Below are positions 31,319-40,097 of a DNA stretch of 64,000 nt, in pieces (positions within the stretch are counted from its first letter, which is position 1; each line of letters opens with the position of its first letter). Position numbers and translations under genes: made by a program. The DNA is from Pseudoalteromonas luteoviolacea S2607. Its GTDB lineage: Bacteria > Pseudomonadota > Gammaproteobacteria > Enterobacterales > Alteromonadaceae. Where the stretch lies: the NCBI RefSeq assembly GCF_001625575.1, contig NZ_AUXV01000017.1:1-64000 (forward strand), in the 5' to 3' direction. The notes beneath the pieces are model-generated. The model made no database searches. It was not told the origin of the DNA and was given only the letters and a program-made list of their open reading frames with translations.

Positions 31319-32130
31319 TGTTGTCGCTTTGTAAGTATTTTATCAAATACCCATCTCACGTCGCTTACCGCAGGCTCTAGATAGAATAAGTTACTCAGCA
31401 ACTCAAGCAACTGCCCAACACTCTCTATCGATATTTCTCGTTGCTCACCCGTCAGCTCATTAAAATACATGTAGGTCAGATTGCGTAACACAAAGCGTTC
31501 ATGTTCGGAAATCCTTGAAACCACGAGATTATTAACAAAACTCGCTTCAGGGTGTTGGTGACTGTAAAAGTGACCCACATCACAATCACTTTCATAGGTA
31601 TCTAGCAAATCGACTTGATATAACGTGACCTGCTCGGGCTGTACCAATGAAACGGTGACACTGTGGGTTGTCCTTTCTACTTGATATAGGTTTGCGCCTT
31701 CGCGCACTTGGGCGGAGCAGTCAATTGGGATAGGTATACGCGGTGTTTTGACCCCAAAACCGACATCCACTAAATAAGCTGCTCCCTTATACTTCAAATG
31801 CGTTAAACGATGTGTTCGAGGGTTAGTTGTGGTGCCATTTAACAGCACGCGCCCAAGTAATGGAGATACTTCAAAGCCTAAGGCTGCCAGTGCTAACATG
31901 GCAATTTTGTTATGTTCAAAACAATAGCCGCCTTGTTGCTGCACAATCAAACGCTCAAACAAATCATCATTATCTACACTCAATAATTTGTTTTGCATTG
32001 CATTAAAACTGCTAAAGCTGTAGCGCTTGATATGCGCTTGCACTATCTGACTAACTAGCGCTAAATCATAGGATACAAGATTCTCAATCTCTAACTTTGC
32101 TAAATAAGTGGTTAATTGTGCTTGGTTCAT
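31309..32130 (-). CDS. Arylamine N-acetyltransferase
   Basis: This 273-residue enzyme transfers acetyl groups from acetyl-CoA to arylamines or hydrazines. The catalytic triad is Cys70 in QQGGYCFEHN, His107 in NPRTHRL and Asp122 in YLVDVGFG, at spacings nearly identical to Salmonella NAT. I use the ATG at 32130, with GAGGA six bases upstream; an upstream ATG at 32178 would add 16 residues. The natural substrate is unknown. The gene is single. Confidence 0.93.
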   Translation of the reverse strand: MNQAQLTTYLAKLEIENLVSYDLALVSQIVQAHIKRYSFSSFNAMQNKLLSVDNDDLFERLIVQQQGGYCFEHNKIAMLALAALGFEVSPLLGRVLLNGTTTNPRTHRLTHLKYKGAAYLVDVGFGVKTPRIPIPIDCSAQVREGANLYQVERTTHSVTVSLVQPEQVTLYQVDLLDTYESDCDVGHFYSHQHPEASFVNNLVVSRISEHERFVLRNLTYMYFNELTGEQREISIESVGQLLELLSNLFYLEPAVSDVRWVFDKILTKRQQAN

Positions 32131-32210
32131 GTTATTCCTCAATGTAACTCTGTTTTTCCCTGAATCGAATAACTGCACCTTAAAACCTTAAGTTAAGTTG
32201 AGGTCAATAC

Positions 32211-34961
32211 TTAACTCACTTCATTTAATAAATTTTTTCCCGCCTGATGATACAGTAGCTGAAGCGCTTCAAAATCACAGAGCGGTTTACTCATGTAGTA
32301 GCCTTGCATTTGTTGGCAGTAAAGCGCAGATAATGTCTGCAATTGAGCAAATTGCTCAATGCCTTCTGCTGTGACGGTTAAATTAAAACTTTTTGCCATT
32401 GCGCAAATAGCTTCTATCAACTGTCTTGGCTTACCAACGCCTTCTATGCCATTGATAAACGCTCTATCAATTTTCACACCATCTACTGGCAATACATTCA
32501 GTCGAGATAAACTACTATACCCAGTACCAAAATCATCAATATAAATACCAAACCCAAGACCATGGAGTTTTTGCAGCGGCGCGACTAATGAATTCTCTTC
32601 AGTCATCATCGCGGATTCTGTCAATTCTATTTTAAAGTGAGATGGAAGATACTTAGCATCCTCAAATTGCGCTATCAACCAACTCATGAACCCCTTATGT
32701 TGCAGTTGAATGGGCGATACATTAACGCTGATGAAAAGGTCATCATCGGGTAGTTGATGTTTAAATAGCATAGCATTCGCAAATACCCATTGGCCTAGCT
32801 TTACAATTTGCGCGCACTCTTCTGCAATAGGGATAAACTCCGCGGGGCTCACCACACCTAATTGAGGACTATGCCATCGCACCAAAGCTTCAAAGCCAAC
32901 AATACGCTTACCAAAACGACAATAAATAGGTTGAAATCGCAGCGACAGCTCTTGGTCCATATCGAGTGTTTGCAGCTCTCGTTCAACTTGTAGCCTTCGC
33001 GACGCTTCACCAGCAATCTCAGATGTAAATATATGGTAGTCATTCTTACCACGCTTCTTTGCCTCATACATGGCTACGTCGGCATCATGTAAGAGCTTCT
33101 CCGCTTCATAGTTCAGGCACGGCGCGGTAAAACGTCTAACGCCGACACTACCACTGACGGTATGGGCCATACCCTGATACTCAAATGGCACCCGAATGGC
33201 AGCCAAAATATCCTCAAGCAATAGCTCAAGGGGCGCGCTTAATTTCTCTACATCAAGCAATATTGCAAATTCATCTCCGCCTAAACGGGCAATATCTCCA
33301 ATTCCACCAACTAATTCCCGCATTCTCGCGGCAAATTCAATCAATAATTTGTCACCCGCTAAGTGGCCTAACGTGTCATTTATTAACTTGAAACGATCTA
33401 AATCTAGGTAGAGTAAAACAAATTGTCCTGTAGATTCCGCACGGCTGGCTTCTACCAATTGCAAAAAGGTTTGTCGATTAAGTAAGTCTGTTAGGCTATC
33501 GTGTTGTGCTTTGTATTTAAGCTGCTCGTTAAACAATTTAAGTGCGGTAATATCGGTAATGCGCCCTTCATAGATCACTTCATGGCTATGGCAGATCCAT
33601 GAGCCCGTTTGTCTTACCCAAACACCGCGACTTTGTCCCGACCCTGCTAACCACTCCAATTCTTCATGTGGTTGTAGCTGCTCAACCATTTTTTGCCAAC
33701 GCTCAGCGACATCGCTATCTAGCATCAAGTCACGCAAAGTCAACTTCGTATTAAGGTGTGCATCACCGAGCAACAACGATCTAAATGCAGGGTTGGCATC
33801 GACTAAAACACCATATTTATCTAAGACAAATAAACCTTCGCTGCTATTCACAAATAAACTCTTGTATTTACGCTCTGCGACGATATGTTGTTGCAACGCC
33901 GCAAGACGCTTATTAGATTCATGTTGAATTTGTTGATTGGCTTGTGCCAGACTGGCTGTGCGCTCTTCAACGAGGTTATTAATCGTATCGTGCCGAGCCG
34001 TTAAATATCGCACCTGCATCAACACCATGAAACCCAAGGCCGCAGCAATCAAAATCACAGTCAGAATAATCAAGGTATAGTTGTTTAACAACGACGGGTT
34101 AAGCTGTGCCTGCGTGTAGAGGTGCATAGATATCGGCATACCGAAAAAGTCAATTTCTTCAGTAATGCCCGCTTGCTTTTCTGTTAGTTGAAACTTGTTT
34201 TGCCAATCCGAAGAAAAAACCAAGTGTTCGTTGGCAATCACCTGCATATGATGGCCACTGGTTTGATACAGCTGACCAAACAACCCCTCCAGCAGATGAT
34301 TTAACTGAAACCCAATGCCCAAAGCGCGCAGTGCTTGTGGCTTCTGCAAATCAAACTGTTCAATCACAACACTCCATCGCTGTGCCTGATGCCACTTTAC
34401 AGCTTGTAGCTCATTATTCCCTATCCGCTTTATAAAGGGGTCCTCTATGGCCACTGCAGAGCCCAATAGGTGACCAAAATCAGACACTGGCGCGGCTTTA
34501 AGCGTGGTCAAAAACAAACCTCGGTCACGATTAGGCAAACGTATTGTAAAGTCAAAAAAACCCAACGAGCGGTATTTTTGTTCCAAACTAGGCACCTGCG
34601 ATCGTTCAATAATGGCGTAGGACTCTAAACTCAGCTCCAACTCTAAGCCTGCAAGTTGAGACTGTGCTAAATGGTAAAACTGCTCTGGTGTGATGTCTGT
34701 ACTTGCTCTTTGATAAGCTTCGATGGAATAAAGTAAATGTGCAAATCGCTGCAATTGATTATTTAAGCGAGACTGATATTGAGACACATGTTGCTCTAGT
34801 TGGTGATGGGAGCGCTGTTTAAAGTGTGTGTTAAATTCAAACCCAACATAACAAATTACACACAAATATACCCCGTATACCCACCCACCAAACTTGGCTG
34901 GCGATTGAAATACTTTATCCCACTTTTTTACTCTAGACATACGCTCATAACACTGTACCAT
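32211..34961 (-). CDS. Membrane sensor GGDEF-EAL protein
   Basis: This 916-residue protein probably makes and/or breaks cyclic di-GMP. Order: a membrane segment (about residues 25-45), a periplasmic sensor region (45-295) with no recognised domain, a second membrane segment (about 298-320), a coiled coil, a PAS-like domain (about 370-490), GGDEF with intact LGGDEFAIL, and EAL with FEALVRW, NVSP, ELTESAMM, DDFGTGYSSL, KIDRAF and AEGIEQ. Both catalytic domains keep key residues. Start choice is uncertain: an ATG seven codons later (34940) is also possible. It diverges from an iron-binding protein gene only 30 bases away. Confidence 0.92.
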   Translation of the reverse strand: MVQCYERMSRVKKWDKVFQSPAKFGGWVYGVYLCVICYVGFEFNTHFKQRSHHQLEQHVSQYQSRLNNQLQRFAHLLYSIEAYQRASTDITPEQFYHLAQSQLAGLELELSLESYAIIERSQVPSLEQKYRSLGFFDFTIRLPNRDRGLFLTTLKAAPVSDFGHLLGSAVAIEDPFIKRIGNNELQAVKWHQAQRWSVVIEQFDLQKPQALRALGIGFQLNHLLEGLFGQLYQTSGHHMQVIANEHLVFSSDWQNKFQLTEKQAGITEEIDFFGMPISMHLYTQAQLNPSLLNNYTLIILTVILIAAALGFMVLMQVRYLTARHDTINNLVEERTASLAQANQQIQHESNKRLAALQQHIVAERKYKSLFVNSSEGLFVLDKYGVLVDANPAFRSLLLGDAHLNTKLTLRDLMLDSDVAERWQKMVEQLQPHEELEWLAGSGQSRGVWVRQTGSWICHSHEVIYEGRITDITALKLFNEQLKYKAQHDSLTDLLNRQTFLQLVEASRAESTGQFVLLYLDLDRFKLINDTLGHLAGDKLLIEFAARMRELVGGIGDIARLGGDEFAILLDVEKLSAPLELLLEDILAAIRVPFEYQGMAHTVSGSVGVRRFTAPCLNYEAEKLLHDADVAMYEAKKRGKNDYHIFTSEIAGEASRRLQVERELQTLDMDQELSLRFQPIYCRFGKRIVGFEALVRWHSPQLGVVSPAEFIPIAEECAQIVKLGQWVFANAMLFKHQLPDDDLFISVNVSPIQLQHKGFMSWLIAQFEDAKYLPSHFKIELTESAMMTEENSLVAPLQKLHGLGFGIYIDDFGTGYSSLSRLNVLPVDGVKIDRAFINGIEGVGKPRQLIEAICAMAKSFNLTVTAEGIEQFAQLQTLSALYCQQMQGYYMSKPLCDFEALQLLYHQAGKNLLNEVS

Positions 34962-34970
34962 TGCACCACT

Positions 34971-34985
34971 TGATAATAATTCTTA
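34971..34985. promoter_or_regulatory. Fur-like box between the GGDEF-EAL and iron-binding protein genes
   Basis: TGATAAT-A-ATTCTTA matches the 7-1-7 Fur core (TGATAAT-N-ATTATCA) at 12 of 14 half-site bases. It occupies half of the 30-base gap between two divergent genes, so iron-loaded Fur could control either or both. The iron-binding protein downstream makes this plausible. Confidence 0.6.
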
Positions 34986-34991
34986 TTCGCG

Positions 34992-35972
34992 ATGATTAAA
35001 AGTAAACTTTGCTATTTTTACCCCATTTTGCTACTAAGTACCCAAGTTTTAGCCAAAAACGAAGAACTCAACGTTTACTCGTTTCGAAAATATGAATTAA
35101 TCAAACCGATGTTAGACGCCTTTGAAGAGCGAAGTGGCGTACGCGTTAACCTCGTAAACGGCAAATCACAGTTTTTACTTTCTAGGCTCAGTAGTGATGG
35201 AAAAGACTCTCGAGCCGATGTCATATTGAGTTCAGACCTCGTGCAACTCAGTGCACATCGGGATCTACTGCAACCGATGACTGGCTTGCAAGGATGGCCC
35301 GAAGTCCCAGGGGAGTTTAAAGATCCAGATCAGCGCTGGGTAAGCCTTTCTATGCGCACGCGTGCCCTATTTTCAAAGCGCAGCGTAACAACCCGTATAC
35401 CGAATCATTTTACACAGTTCAGCGATCCTCAGATTGCGGGGCAGTTTTGTGTTAGAGATTGGCACCACAGTTACAATCGCACTTTGTTTGCCAGTCTATT
35501 AGCAAGTGATAACCCCGCTAATACCCACTGGCTAAAAAAGGCAAACAAATTGTTAGCCAAGCGCCCTCAAGGAGGAGACAGAGATCAGTTGCGGGCTTTA
35601 GCAAAGGGCCAGTGTCAATTTGCATTGGCAAACCATTATTATTGGCACATGATGAAGCAGTCTTCTAACAAACAAGATGTCAAACTTGCAACGCAACTTG
35701 AAATGCACTTTTTGCAAATGGCAAATGGTAAGACACCGGTTTCGACGACTACGGCAGCCATCGCTAAGCATGCGCCAAACAGGAAAAACGCATTGGCATT
35801 TATCGACTTTTTACTGTTACCTGAAACCCAAAAAATGTATGCGAATCTTATCAATGAGTTTCCAGTGATCACCATGAGTGGTTTTGTGCTTCCTTTCGAG
35901 CCTGCGCTGGAAAATATCAATAAAAGCTTACATTACACACAGAAGGTACAAGAGGTACTGCCTAGGTCGTAA
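34992..35972 (+). CDS. Ferric iron ABC transporter substrate-binding protein (FutA/IdiA-like)
   Basis: This 326-residue periplasmic protein has a signal peptide ending QVLA (about residue 21), then LNVYSFRKYELIKPMLDAFEERSGV, the standard opening of FutA/FbpA-type ferric binding proteins. RADVILSSD and the C-terminal INEFPVITM also fit. No permease or ATPase gene adjoins it. Many family members have conserved tyrosines for iron; here a YYWHM stretch is present, but I could not confirm the full metal site. The ribosome binding site is weak and a Fur-like box ends seven bases before the start. Confidence 0.85.
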   Translation: MIKSKLCYFYPILLLSTQVLAKNEELNVYSFRKYELIKPMLDAFEERSGVRVNLVNGKSQFLLSRLSSDGKDSRADVILSSDLVQLSAHRDLLQPMTGLQGWPEVPGEFKDPDQRWVSLSMRTRALFSKRSVTTRIPNHFTQFSDPQIAGQFCVRDWHHSYNRTLFASLLASDNPANTHWLKKANKLLAKRPQGGDRDQLRALAKGQCQFALANHYYWHMMKQSSNKQDVKLATQLEMHFLQMANGKTPVSTTTAAIAKHAPNRKNALAFIDFLLLPETQKMYANLINEFPVITMSGFVLPFEPALENINKSLHYTQKVQEVLPRS

Positions 35973-36065
35973 CGGACTTGTTGAGTTTAAAGCAACAGAT
36001 GTTCTGCCTATAGCGCGCCAAATGAGTGCCAATATGCATCATCATAGCGCACTATAAAAGCGAAA

Positions 36066-36338
36066 CTATTGGGTTTGCGCTGCCCACTTTTGCACTACAG
36101 ATTTAGGGTATAAGACGTCTTTAAATAAGCGGTGCCTTTCAAACTTTAAGCCCTTCTCGGTGCTCGGCAGCCCCGCCTGAACTTGGCTATGATGCGTGTT
36201 AAACCGCGAAATCAACGCGATTTTGTCTTTCGCTCTCTTAAGGTGAGCATTTAGATATGCGCGCACATCATCTGCGGTCATTAACCCCAGCGCATCTAAA
36301 TTCATTAATTCTTTTTTTAATGCAGAGCGAATACCCAT
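36066..36338 (-). CDS. Small protein of unknown function
   Basis: This 90-residue basic protein starts MGIRSALKKELMNLDALGLMTADDV and has no signal peptide, membrane segment or motif that I recognise. GGGAG lies about nine bases before the ATG. It is single, between the iron-binding protein and the S4 protein genes. A role in nucleic-acid binding is possible from its charge, but there is no direct evidence. Confidence 0.7.
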   Translation of the reverse strand: MGIRSALKKELMNLDALGLMTADDVRAYLNAHLKRAKDKIALISRFNTHHSQVQAGLPSTEKGLKFERHRLFKDVLYPKSVVQKWAAQTQ

Positions 36339-36501
36339 CGTAGGTCTCCCTGTGTTGTCATAATGGAATTAATTAAAACTGCAAGCAAAATACACACCAA
36401 TTGCTGCATTTACATTAAAGACCAGCACATTCACGAAAAAGTTTCGTCATTCATCTTGTCTGCGCGGTATACTGTCGCAAAGACGTTTTTAGAGTTGTGA
36501 T

Positions 36502-36885
36502 ATGAATCAAGAATACATCGAAATTGAACTCGAAGAAGAGCCGATTGAACTTTGTAACCTACTAAAGGTACTAGACTTTGCTGAGACCGGTGGACAAGCC
36601 AAGCAGCTAATAGCGATGGGGTATGTCGCGGTCAATAACGAGCTCTGTACTCAAAAGCGTAAAAAAATGTACTCAGGCGATAGCCTCTATTTTGATGGCG
36701 ATACATTTTTACTGACTTTAGCTGAAGGGGCGACACCAAACCCTAAACCGGCTACTCCTGTCGAAAAACCACAAAAGGCCACAAGTTCAAGCCAAACACC
36801 AACGAAAAAGCAGTCCAACAAGAAACGCAAGAAACAACCTCAGGTTGACAGTAAAACGGGCCGAAAGCCCATTTCTTTTGGCTAA
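36502..36885 (+). CDS. S4-domain RNA-binding protein (YbcJ-like)
   Basis: This 127-residue protein carries an S4 RNA-binding domain (about residues 14-75) with ELCNLLKVLDFAETGGQAKQLIAMGYVAVN, close to E. coli YbcJ. A Lys-rich, low-complexity tail (about 76-127, ending SKTGRKPISFG) is an extension over the 70-residue E. coli protein. It probably binds RNA or the ribosome; the target is unknown. The next gene starts 18 bases later on the same strand. Confidence 0.88.
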   Translation: MNQEYIEIELEEEPIELCNLLKVLDFAETGGQAKQLIAMGYVAVNNELCTQKRKKMYSGDSLYFDGDTFLLTLAEGATPNPKPATPVEKPQKATSSSQTPTKKQSNKKRKKQPQVDSKTGRKPISFG

Positions 36886-36903
36886 CTTAGGTAGTATTTA
36901 TTC

Positions 36904-37350
36904 ATGAGTATTTGGTATAGACCGATCACTAAAACGCTCTGTCAGTCTTTAGATAAAGGGCTTCATGGGAAAGGCTCTTTAATGGCGACACTTGGAATAG
37001 AAATTAGCGAAATTGGCGATGATTACCTTGTCGCAACAATGCCTGCCACCCCACACCATCACAATCCAATAGGCATGGTCCACGGCGGTGCCAATGTCGC
37101 GTTAGCCGAAACCGTAGCCAGTTATGCCGCAAACTTCGTAGTTGATTTTGAGCGCTTTTATTGTGTAGGACAAGAGATCAATGCCAATCATCTCAAAGCC
37201 TCTCGCAATGGCCTTTTAACAGCAACTGCGAAGCCGCTTCATTTAGGTAAGCGTACTTCAGTCTGGGAAGTCAAAATAACCAATGCTAAAGGCGAGCTAT
37301 GTTGTGTTTCAAGAATGACCGCAGCGGTCATTGAACGTGCTGTTAAGTAA
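36904..37350 (+). CDS. Hotdog-fold thioesterase (MenI/EntH-like)
   Basis: This 148-residue protein has the signature NPIGMVHGGANVALAETVAS, with the His-Gly-Gly and catalytic Glu typical of the YdiI (MenI) and YbdB (EntH) group. MenI hydrolyses DHNA-CoA in menaquinone synthesis; EntH clears mis-loaded EntB during enterobactin assembly. Either is possible, and a siderophore locus lies about 20 kb away. The sequence alone does not decide. It is 18 bases after the S4 gene. Confidence 0.85.
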   Translation: MSIWYRPITKTLCQSLDKGLHGKGSLMATLGIEISEIGDDYLVATMPATPHHHNPIGMVHGGANVALAETVASYAANFVVDFERFYCVGQEINANHLKASRNGLLTATAKPLHLGKRTSVWEVKITNAKGELCCVSRMTAAVIERAVK

Positions 37351-37461
37351 GCTCAGGTCCACCTTAGCATACTGATAAATGCCTCGAAATATCATAAGCC
37401 TACTTATGTTAATGTTGCGACACAGTGAATAACAAGGCATCCGATTTTGGAGTAAATAAAA

Positions 37462-38571
37462 ATGGAAAAAGTAGATACTTTGGTAATCGGTGCTGGTGTT
37501 ATCGGGCTGGCCATTGCCGCTCGGTTAAGCCAGCATAGTGAGGTCATCCTAATCGAACAAGGACACCATTTTGGTGAGCATAGCAGTAGCAGAAATAGCG
37601 AGGTTATCCATGCAGGTATCTATTACCCAAGCGCCAGTTTAAAAGCACAAACTTGCGTTGAAGGGAAGGCGAAGCTCTACCAACACTGTGAGGCATACGC
37701 CATTCCACATGCTAAAATAGGCAAAGTCCTCACCGCCCAAACTCCCCAAGAAGAAGAAAAGTTAGCGTCTTTATTGTTGCAGGCTCAAAACAATGGCGTT
37801 GATGACCTGTACTGGTTGAGCAACAAAGAGCTATCGCAAAAAGCCCCTGAACTAAATACCATTGCTGGTTTATATTCTCCCTCTACCGGTATTCTAGATA
37901 GCCATCAATTTATGCTGTCACTTCTTGGGCAACTAGAGCGCAATCAAGGGCAGTATGTACCATGCACGACATTCCTTGCCGCGACCCCCAAAACAGGTGG
38001 CGGGTTCAGTGTAACACTGAGCTGTGATGGCGAGCGTTTTGAATTGCATTGTCACAAGCTGGTCAACGCAGGCGGGCTATTTGCTCAGAAAAACGCAAGC
38101 TTAATTGAGGGGGTGGTGCCCATTAATGTGCCGCCGCTTCACTTTTGCCGCGGCCAATATTTTAGCTATCAAGGTAAACACCCCTTTAAACACTTGATTT
38201 ACCCAGTTCCAGAAGAGCATGGCTTGGGCATTCACGCCACTTTAGATTTAGCAGGACAACTGCGATTTGGCCCAGACACACATTTCATCAATGAACTCAA
38301 TTACGATACTGACGCCAATGCCATAGACACCTTTTATCAGACGATAAAACGATATTGGCCACAAGTCGATAAACGCCGCTTACAAGTAGACTACGCAGGC
38401 ATACGGCCAAAAACTCAGCGCCAAGGCCAACAAGACTTTCAAATCGAGGGGGCTCAGCGACATGGTCTTTTAGGATTGATAAACTTATTCGGTATAGAAT
38501 CTCCTGGCCTTACAGCAAGCTTATCTATTGCAGACAAAGTGGCAACACAACTCAAGGCCGACCTTGGCTAG
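37462..38571 (+). CDS. FAD-dependent oxidoreductase, LhgO-like
   Basis: This 369-residue protein begins VDTLVIGAGVIGLAIAARL, a dinucleotide-binding fold, and continues HSSSRNSEVIHAGIYYP, a block typical of L-2-hydroxyglutarate oxidases (LhgO) in the DAO family. The C-terminal GIRPKTQRQ and FGIESPGLTASLSIA blocks also match. LhgO oxidises L-2-hydroxyglutarate to 2-oxoglutarate and passes electrons to quinones. Family members with other 2-hydroxyacid substrates exist. TGGAG precedes the ATG, and a bidirectional terminator follows. Confidence 0.85.
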   Translation: MEKVDTLVIGAGVIGLAIAARLSQHSEVILIEQGHHFGEHSSSRNSEVIHAGIYYPSASLKAQTCVEGKAKLYQHCEAYAIPHAKIGKVLTAQTPQEEEKLASLLLQAQNNGVDDLYWLSNKELSQKAPELNTIAGLYSPSTGILDSHQFMLSLLGQLERNQGQYVPCTTFLAATPKTGGGFSVTLSCDGERFELHCHKLVNAGGLFAQKNASLIEGVVPINVPPLHFCRGQYFSYQGKHPFKHLIYPVPEEHGLGIHATLDLAGQLRFGPDTHFINELNYDTDANAIDTFYQTIKRYWPQVDKRRLQVDYAGIRPKTQRQGQQDFQIEGAQRHGLLGLINLFGIESPGLTASLSIADKVATQLKADLG

Positions 38572-38579
38572 TCTGACAT

Positions 38580-38606
38580 AAAAAAGGCTGCATCATGCAG
38601 CCTTTT
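38580..38606. terminator. Bidirectional terminator between the LhgO-like gene and the 38624 gene
   Basis: GGCTGCA and TGCAGCC pair around a three-base loop, with six A residues on one side and four T residues on the other. It serves the convergent LhgO-like gene (plus) and DUF4124-type gene (minus). Confidence 0.85.
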
Positions 38607-38623
38607 CATCGCACCTTCTAGTG

Positions 38624-39136
38624 TTAAATATCTTCGAGCGTTTTGGCGCGCTGATCCATGAGCTTTTGCACATTCTGTGCATCTTTAACCAGCTTTTTCA
38701 CATCTGTAGGCTTCATATTATCTACATCAATCTTGCCTTCAGTGGGGCTTTTTTCTTGACGTAGTTGCTCCAAGATCTCAGTATTTTCAGCAGCCATAAT
38801 CGTCACTTTAGTAGGATCAAGCGTGTGAACTTGACTGTTTACTCGATTATTTGGCCTGTCTGAATAATGCCAATTTCCTTTTGCATCTTGCCACTTATAA
38901 ATTGTTGTTTGTGAAGTTGCTGTTTGCTCTTCATCATTAAGCACTTTCTTAGCTGAATCGACCGCCTTGCCTAACTCACGTTTTGACTGATCTAACAGTG
39001 CACTAGCTTGCTGCTGCGCATCGCCAAAAATCATATCGACACTAAGCCACGGTTTTCCATCCGGTCGTTTAATGATAAACAGCGAACCAAGCCCGATAAG
39101 CATGATCATAATCATAAGGTAACTGGAATATTTCAT
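38624..39136 (-). CDS. Membrane-anchored protein with a DUF4124-like domain
   Basis: This 170-residue protein has one N-terminal hydrophobic segment (about residues 5-23), a charged helical linker and a short DUF4124-like block, YKWQDAKGNWHYSDRPNNR (about residues 81-99). Such blocks occur in many gammaproteobacterial envelope proteins; the function is unknown. GGGAG precedes the ATG. The domain name is my recognition and was not checked. Confidence 0.75.
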   Translation of the reverse strand: MKYSSYLMIMIMLIGLGSLFIIKRPDGKPWLSVDMIFGDAQQQASALLDQSKRELGKAVDSAKKVLNDEEQTATSQTTIYKWQDAKGNWHYSDRPNNRVNSQVHTLDPTKVTIMAAENTEILEQLRQEKSPTEGKIDVDNMKPTDVKKLVKDAQNVQKLMDQRAKTLEDI

Positions 39137-39320
39137 TTAGGCACTCCCTGTTTCTTGAGGCCACACCCTTAAAGTATAGCCCTTTCTGAGCTAGAGTTTG
39201 ACAATTGAGTAGAAAATTATCAATCCTTAAATAACAATATTTAGTGACACACAAACAAAAACAGCCACTCGATAAGAGCAGCTGTTTGAGCAAAAAAATT
39301 AGTAACAGTATTACAAGTAT

Positions 39321-40061
39321 TTAAATCCCATCACCATCAATATGAAGGCCACACTCTCGATTTAACCCAAAAAAACGTGTTTCTTCTTCGGTCATACCCG
39401 GTTCAAGCTTTCGGGTTGTGTGTACATCCCCCATTGACACATAGCCTTGCTCCCAAAGAGGGTGATATGGCAAGTCATGTTTCGTTAGGTATTGATATAC
39501 ATCTCGATTATTCCATTCAATTATCGGATACACTTTAACACTGCCTCGGCTGATCTCTAAAACTGGCTTGTCAGCACGAGAGGACGACTGCTGTCTGCGT
39601 AACCCACTAAACCAGGTGCCAACATTCAGCTCTTTCAAAGCTCGTGTCATGGGCTCAACTTTATTTAGTGTATTGTATTTCTTAATCCCTTCTTCACCTT
39701 GCTCCCACAATTTGCCAAACTTAGCCTCTTGCCACGCTGGACTAAAGTCACTGCGATAAACTTGAAGGTTTAAGTTTAACCTTTGTGTCAAATCATCAAT
39801 GAATTGATACGTCTCTGGGAATAGGTAACCGGTGTCAGTTAAGACCACAGGAATATCATTTTTTTGCTGTGATACCAGGTGCAACATCACTGCTGCCTGA
39901 ATACCAAAACTGGATGACAGCATATGGGTATCAGGCAAGTTTTCAAGTGCCCAAGCAACACGCTCTTCGACACTTTTTTGTACCAACATGCCGTTAGCAT
40001 CAGCAAGCAATGCTTGTTGTGTTGCCTTATCTAACGTCAATATTTGCTTAAACTCGCTCAT
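39321..40061 (-). CDS. cysH: Phosphoadenylylsulfate reductase
   Basis: This 246-residue thioredoxin-dependent enzyme reduces PAPS to sulfite and PAP. The PAPS-binding loop is [14 protein letters not shown], followed by [14 protein letters not shown]. The catalytic Cys237 is in the C-terminal ECGLH motif. The extra cysteine pairs that hold an iron-sulfur cluster in APS reductases are absent, so PAPS is the expected substrate, which agrees with cysC upstream. It follows cysI by 36 bases. AGGACA precedes the ATG. Confidence 0.97.
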   Translation of the reverse strand: MSEFKQILTLDKATQQALLADANGMLVQKSVEERVAWALENLPDTHMLSSSFGIQAAVMLHLVSQQKNDIPVVLTDTGYLFPETYQFIDDLTQRLNLNLQVYRSDFSPAWQEAKFGKLWEQGEEGIKKYNTLNKVEPMTRALKELNVGTWFSGLRRQQSSSRADKPVLEISRGSVKVYPIIEWNNRDVYQYLTKHDLPYHPLWEQGYVSMGDVHTTRKLEPGMTEEETRFFGLNRECGLHIDGDGI

Positions 40062-40097
40062 AGCTTGTCCTATTGTCGGGCGCTAAGCGCCCATTAA

